A DNA stretch of 64,000 nt from Spirochaetota bacterium (lineage in GTDB: Bacteria > Spirochaetota > Brachyspiria > Brachyspirales > JACRPF01): assembly GCA_016214035.1 (NCBI GenBank), contig JACRPF010000020.1, forward strand, positions 132,800 to 196,799, read 5' to 3'. The notes below the pieces were generated by a model that was not told the DNA's origin, did not search any database, and saw only the letters and a program-made list of their open reading frames with translations. Shown here piece by piece: positions 60,684-64,000 of this stretch. Each line of letters starts with the position of its first letter. Position 1 is the stretch's first letter. The translations under genes and the position numbers were made by a program.

Positions 60684-61209
60684 CATCTGCTGTCTCGTGC
60701 TGCTCGTCTCATGCACGGATTTCAGCGGAAAACGCGCCCCGAAAAGCGCAAACGGCGCAGCCCCGCCCGATCTGGAGATAAAAAAGGATTTCCGCAGCGT
60801 TGCCTACAGCGGTTCCGAAAAGCGCTGGGAGGCACTGGCTACGAACGCGCGTGTGTATCAGAATCAGAAGATTACCGAACTCACGCATGTGCGCATCAAT
60901 CTGTTCGACGGCGCGAAAATAACCGCGCATATTGAAGCCGAAAAGGCGTACCTCAATTCGGTAAACGACAGTGTGGACCTCGTGAGCAATGTGGTGCTGC
61001 ACTCGACAAACAACACGCGCCTGCACACGCAGCGCATCACATGGGATAATCGCCGCAATAAACTTGTCACGACGAACCGTGTCTGGATATCCCGCAATAA
61101 CGGGGACTGGATATCCGGCATCGGTATGGAAGCGGATCTCGCGCTCGATAATATCGTCATCTATAAAGAAGTCGATCAGGGGAAGACCTATGGGCCTGTC
61201 TCCCGTTAA
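60655..61209 (+). CDS. lptC: LptC-like LPS transport lipoprotein
   Basis: The 184-residue product starts at the ATG at 60655 (AGGGA upstream) inside the end of kdsC. The N-terminus has a lipobox (VLLVSC, Cys about 21), so it is lipid-anchored, unlike E. coli LptC with its uncleaved helix. The mature part is a single beta-jellyroll with the repeating strands WEALATNARVYQNQKITEL, VRINLFDG, HIEAEKAYLNSVNDSVDL and LHTQRITWDN typical of LptC. It would accept LPS from LptBFG and hand it to LptA. It overlaps lptA by 20 nt. Confidence 0.85.
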   Translation: MKQFKRTAVSICCLVLLVSCTDFSGKRAPKSANGAAPPDLEIKKDFRSVAYSGSEKRWEALATNARVYQNQKITELTHVRINLFDGAKITAHIEAEKAYLNSVNDSVDLVSNVVLHSTNNTRLHTQRITWDNRRNKLVTTNRVWISRNNGDWISGIGMEADLALDNIVIYKEVDQGKTYGPVSR

Positions 61210-62497
61210 GACAATCCTCATGGCGGTGTTCGCCGTCGGCGCTTTATGCATCGTTGCGGCAGCGCCGACAGTCACCAAGCGGTCCGGTGACAAGATGACT
61301 TTTTCAAACCGCGATCAGACGGTTACCTATGAAGGCAATGCGACATTCATCGACGGCGGCAACCGCATCATCTCAGACATCATGCGTTTTCAGCTTGATG
61401 AAAACCGCGCATATTGTCAGGGCAATGTCCGCATATTCCTGACCAATAATGTGCTTATCACCGCGGGACGTGTGGATTACAGCGAACAGAGCAAGCTGGC
61501 GAAAGTCACACAGCGTCCGGTGCTCCGCATGCGCGATGAACAGGTGACGATACGCAGCGAACGCATGGAACGCGCGCTTGATGCCGATATCACCCGCGCT
61601 GTCGGGGATGTTTCCATCGAGCGTGTCAATCAAGAGACGGGAGAAACCGTATACGGTTACGGCGGGATACTGTCGCATGCGTCCGGCAACAACATCGTCA
61701 CGCTGTCCGATTCACCGCGCATCATCCACAAGGGCAATACGATCACCGGCGAGGTGATGGAATACACGGTAGCCCGGGAAAGCATCGAGGTCTACGGCGA
61801 CGCGCGGATACGATTCAGGCCGCGCGGCGAAGGCGATGAAAACCTTGAGAACACCATCGCCGGCGACCGGGTGTATTATATCAAGGATAACATTTCGAAT
61901 TTTGTGCGCGCATACGGCTCCGTCAAAGTGCACATTCCGAAAAACAACATCGTCATCCGCGGCGGTTTTGCAGCGTATGATATCGACAGTTCCGCGGCAA
62001 GCATGCGCGAATCACCCGTGGTGCATTTCCTTGAACGCGAATCATCCATCGCCGCCGACACAATCGATTACGCCACGGTCGATGAAAAGGACATCGTCGA
62101 CTTTACGGGCAATGTCCTCATCGTGGAGAATCGCTCCGGGCTCATCGTCACCGCCGGTCAGCTGAAATCGTTTATCAATGACGGCTATTCAAAGATCACC
62201 GTCGCGCCGGTCGCCTACCTTACCCGCGAGGATGTCATCGTGACCGCCGTCTATTTCGAACAGTTCGAGGCAAAACACAAGATGCGCGCGAACGGCAATG
62301 TTGTTGTCCGCCGCGAAGCGGTAACCGCATATGCCGATATCGCCGTATACGACATACAGGCGAACACCATTAAGCTCTGGGGCGGCATCCCCAAGCTCGT
62401 GCAGGAAGGACGCATCATCAACGCGCGCGAGATAACCATGGACGTAAAGACCGGCCGCGTGGAACTCACCCAGCCCCAGGGCGCGTTCGCGCCGTAA
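61190..62497 (+). CDS. lptA: LptA/OstA-like periplasmic LPS bridge, extended form
   Basis: The 435-residue protein has a signal peptide (about 1-25) and opens with KMTFSNRDQTVTYEGNATF, the OstA/LptA signature. Beta-jellyroll repeats then continue to the end (VTYEGN, AYCQGNVRIF, IDYATVDEKDIVDFTGNVLI, KMRANGNVVV), giving two or more OstA units, compared with one in the ~185-residue E. coli LptA. The extra length could let one molecule span more of the periplasm. AGGGGA precedes the ATG, which lies within lptC. No lptB follows; a LacI regulator comes next, so lptB must be elsewhere. Confidence 0.85.
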   Translation: MGLSPVKTILMAVFAVGALCIVAAAPTVTKRSGDKMTFSNRDQTVTYEGNATFIDGGNRIISDIMRFQLDENRAYCQGNVRIFLTNNVLITAGRVDYSEQSKLAKVTQRPVLRMRDEQVTIRSERMERALDADITRAVGDVSIERVNQETGETVYGYGGILSHASGNNIVTLSDSPRIIHKGNTITGEVMEYTVARESIEVYGDARIRFRPRGEGDENLENTIAGDRVYYIKDNISNFVRAYGSVKVHIPKNNIVIRGGFAAYDIDSSAASMRESPVVHFLERESSIAADTIDYATVDEKDIVDFTGNVLIVENRSGLIVTAGQLKSFINDGYSKITVAPVAYLTREDVIVTAVYFEQFEAKHKMRANGNVVVRREAVTAYADIAVYDIQANTIKLWGGIPKLVQEGRIINAREITMDVKTGRVELTQPQGAFAP

Positions 62498-62516
62498 AAA
62501 AACAGTCTCCACCTGC

Positions 62517-62545
62517 TTGACAAACGACCGCTGACGCAGTATATT
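62517..62545 (+). promoter_or_regulatory. Strong sigma70 promoter of the LacI/ribulokinase operon
   Basis: TTGACA (62517-62522), a 17-nt spacer and TATATT (62540-62545) lie 34 nt before the ATG at 62579. Confidence 0.85.
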
Positions 62546-62550
62546 ATGCG

Positions 62551-62566
62551 TGTACGTTAACGCACA
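62551..62566. promoter_or_regulatory. LacI-type operator candidate
   Basis: TGTACGTTAACGCACA is a 16-bp palindrome with one mismatched pair and the central GTTAAC/CG step usual for LacI-family sites. It overlaps the expected transcription start, which suits autorepression. Confidence 0.6.
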
Positions 62567-62578
62567 TTCGGAGCAGCA

Positions 62579-63616
62579 ATGACCGCACTTCCCACGGTAA
62601 AAGACATAGCCGAACGGGCGCAGGTGTCAATCGGCACCGTGGACCGTGTGCTTCACGGACGCGGGCGCGTTGCCGAAGAAACGCTTGTCCGCGTCAACAA
62701 TGCCGTCCGTGAACTGGGGTACAAACCGAACATGTTCGCGCGGCATCTTTCGCTCGCCCGTCCGCGGCGATTTGCGGTCGTCATGCCGAGACCGGGGCAG
62801 GACAGCGGCTATTGGGGGCTTGCGGTCAACGGACTTCGCCGTGCACGGCAGGAATTATCGGCGTTCGGCGCGGAAGTGCACCGCTATCATTATGACCGAA
62901 CAGCCGCCGGTTCGTTCGAACGAGCCATATCACTCGCCCGTACCGAGGGCGCGGATGCGTATCTGGCCGCCTGCGTACGCCCCGGCGAGGGCGGGCGCGT
63001 GCTCCGCGGCTTGAAACAGCCATACGTCCTTTTCGATTCGGAACTTCCCGGCACGAAACCGCTGGCATATATCGGTCAGGACGCGTATGCGAGCGGACGT
63101 CTTGCCGCGCGGCTCATGCAGCTGATAGCTTCCGGAAGCCCCGCAGCCGTCATCCGGACGATGTCGGATGATTTTCATATCAGCGCCCGTGTGCGCGGAT
63201 TTTCAGAATACTATGCGTCGCACGGGCACTCGTCGCGCATAAGGATTTTCGATATCCCCGCGGACGGCGACGAACGCAGTTTCGGACGCATCTGCGGCGA
63301 GATAACCGCGGCGTCTCCAAGTTTCCGGGCGATCTTCGTGAGCAATGCCGAGGCGCATCGCGTTGTCCATTATCTGCGGCTTAAAAAGCGCGCCCGCTGT
63401 TCGGTGATAGGCTACGATCTTATCGAGGCGAACGCCCGCTGTGTCTCATCAGGTACAGTCGACTTCATAATCGATCAGCGTCCCGACGTGCAGGTATATG
63501 AGGGCCTTATGCTCCTCTGCCGCACAACGATACGCAAAGAAAAGCTGAGACGCAGACGCATCATCATGCCGCTTGATATCATCACGAAAGAAAACGTTCA
63601 GTTCCACCATTCATAA
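62579..63616 (+). CDS. LacI-family transcriptional regulator
   Basis: The 345-residue protein has an N-terminal HTH and hinge (TVKDIAERAQVSIGTVDRVL, split around HGRGRVAEETLVRVNNAV) and a periplasmic-binding-protein-like sensor (about 60-340: RRFAVVMP, ADAYLAACVRP, AYIGQDAYASGRLAARLM, AIFVSNAEAHRVV, IDQRPDVQVYEGL). IDQRP-x-x-Q is the ligand-pocket stretch of sugar-binding members. GGAG precedes the ATG. The ribulokinase gene follows after 10 nt, so it probably represses pentose use in response to arabinose, ribulose or a related sugar. Confidence 0.92.
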   Translation: MTALPTVKDIAERAQVSIGTVDRVLHGRGRVAEETLVRVNNAVRELGYKPNMFARHLSLARPRRFAVVMPRPGQDSGYWGLAVNGLRRARQELSAFGAEVHRYHYDRTAAGSFERAISLARTEGADAYLAACVRPGEGGRVLRGLKQPYVLFDSELPGTKPLAYIGQDAYASGRLAARLMQLIASGSPAAVIRTMSDDFHISARVRGFSEYYASHGHSSRIRIFDIPADGDERSFGRICGEITAASPSFRAIFVSNAEAHRVVHYLRLKKRARCSVIGYDLIEANARCVSSGTVDFIIDQRPDVQVYEGLMLLCRTTIRKEKLRRRRIIMPLDIITKENVQFHHS

Positions 63617-63626
63617 GGAGATCGTT

Positions 63627-64000
63627 ATGGGCGGAAAGTCCTATGTGCTCGGCATCGATTACGGCACCGATTCGGTTCGCGCGCTCATCGTCGATGCCGA
63701 CACCGGAAAGACCGCGGGCGTCGCGGTCAGTTATTATCGCCGGTGGCGGCAGGGAAAGTTTTGTGTTCCGGAAAAGAATCAGTTCCGGCAGCATCCGCTC
63801 GATTACATCGAAGGTCTTGTTGATGCCGTTCAGACCGCGGGAAAATCCGCAGGAATTGCCGTCATGAAAAAGATCGCCGGCATCGCCATCGACACGACCG
63901 GGTCTACACCCGTCGCCGTCGACAAATCCGGCACGCCGCTGGCGCTCAAAAAAGAATTCGCCGATAATCCCAATGCAATGTTCATACTCTGGAAGGATCA
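63627..64000 (+). CDS. araB: Ribulokinase (FGGY kinase), 5' part only
   Basis: From the ATG at 63627 (AAGGAG upstream) the frame is open to the window edge (124 codons). The N-terminus reads VLGIDYGTDSVRALIVDADTG, the phosphate-1 loop of FGGY kinases in its L-ribulokinase form, followed by IAGIAIDTTGSTPVAVD and FILWKD, which are characteristic of AraB. It phosphorylates L-ribulose to L-ribulose 5-phosphate for the pentose phosphate route. It fits with the arabinofuranosidase-like enzyme encoded at 27839. The C-terminal two thirds lie outside the window. Confidence 0.88.
   Translation, partial: MGGKSYVLGIDYGTDSVRALIVDADTGKTAGVAVSYYRRWRQGKFCVPEKNQFRQHPLDYIEGLVDAVQTAGKSAGIAVMKKIAGIAIDTTGSTPVAVDKSGTPLALKKEFADNPNAMFILWKD

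Overview
The window looks like chromosomal DNA of an uncultured, moderately GC-rich Gram-negative bacterium that degrades polysaccharides. A kdsC-lptC-lptA block implies Kdo-containing LPS. Several lipoproteins and a beta-barrel/RND/LolA-like operon imply an outer membrane. Many secreted glycosidases, a heparinase II/III-like lyase, a formylglycine sulfatase, AraC/XylR/LacI regulators and a ribulokinase suggest a carbohydrate specialist. The gene mix would fit a PVC-type lineage such as Lentisphaerota, or a Spirochaetota lineage; no rRNA or marker gene settles this. No prophage, IS transposase, CRISPR array or plasmid function was seen.

Layout. 1-4.3 kb: a cut-off secreted alpha/beta-hydrolase, an AraC regulator and a heparinase-like lyase. 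4.3-5.95 kb: a DUF1428 gene, an isolated sigma region-4 fragment and a repeat-rich intergenic stretch. 5.95-14.2 kb: a very large secreted GH2-type protein, a sugar isomerase/epimerase-like protein and an MASE1-PAS-PAS histidine kinase. 14.2-21 kb (minus strand): a tight operon of LolA-like protein, beta-barrel, MMPL/RND exporter, SDR and small secreted protein. 21.2-24.7 kb: a CsgG/PEGA protein and a beta-helix surface protein. 24.7-33.6 kb (minus): two AraC-type regulators, two clan GH-A glycosidases and two paralogous esterases. 34.1-46.3 kb: secreted metallophosphoesterases, an alkaline-phosphatase-like enzyme and a GH5 cellulase-like enzyme. 46.3-52.3 kb: a trehalase-like GH37, a translationally coupled FAD oxidoreductase/M14 carboxypeptidase/FAD oxidoreductase operon, and an AraC regulator. 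52.4-52.7 kb: an unusual 21-bp-period repeat array. 52.8-59.9 kb (minus): an AT-rich lipoprotein with a CsgG-like partner, a Nudix/STAS-like pair, a sulfatase and a DUF2157/GDYXXLXY pair. 60-64 kb: tRNA-Arg, kdsC-lptC-lptA, a LacI regulator and the start of a ribulokinase gene.

How the parts fit. Much of 25-46 kb encodes exported enzymes. Five of them share about 16 copies of a roughly 78-residue Ig-like (chitobiase C-terminal-like) module, and four end in a FlgD-like sorting-type domain, so they are probably displayed on or released from the same cell surface. Four AraC-family regulators are spread among these loci. Each has a TATACT -10 box ending 6-7 nt before its ATG, which suggests leaderless transcripts. 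Three phosphoesterase genes share one upstream T-tract box, and the two esterase paralogues share one -35/upstream box. These cis-signals, the 21-bp array and the FAD/M14/FAD operon are the least explained parts of the window.
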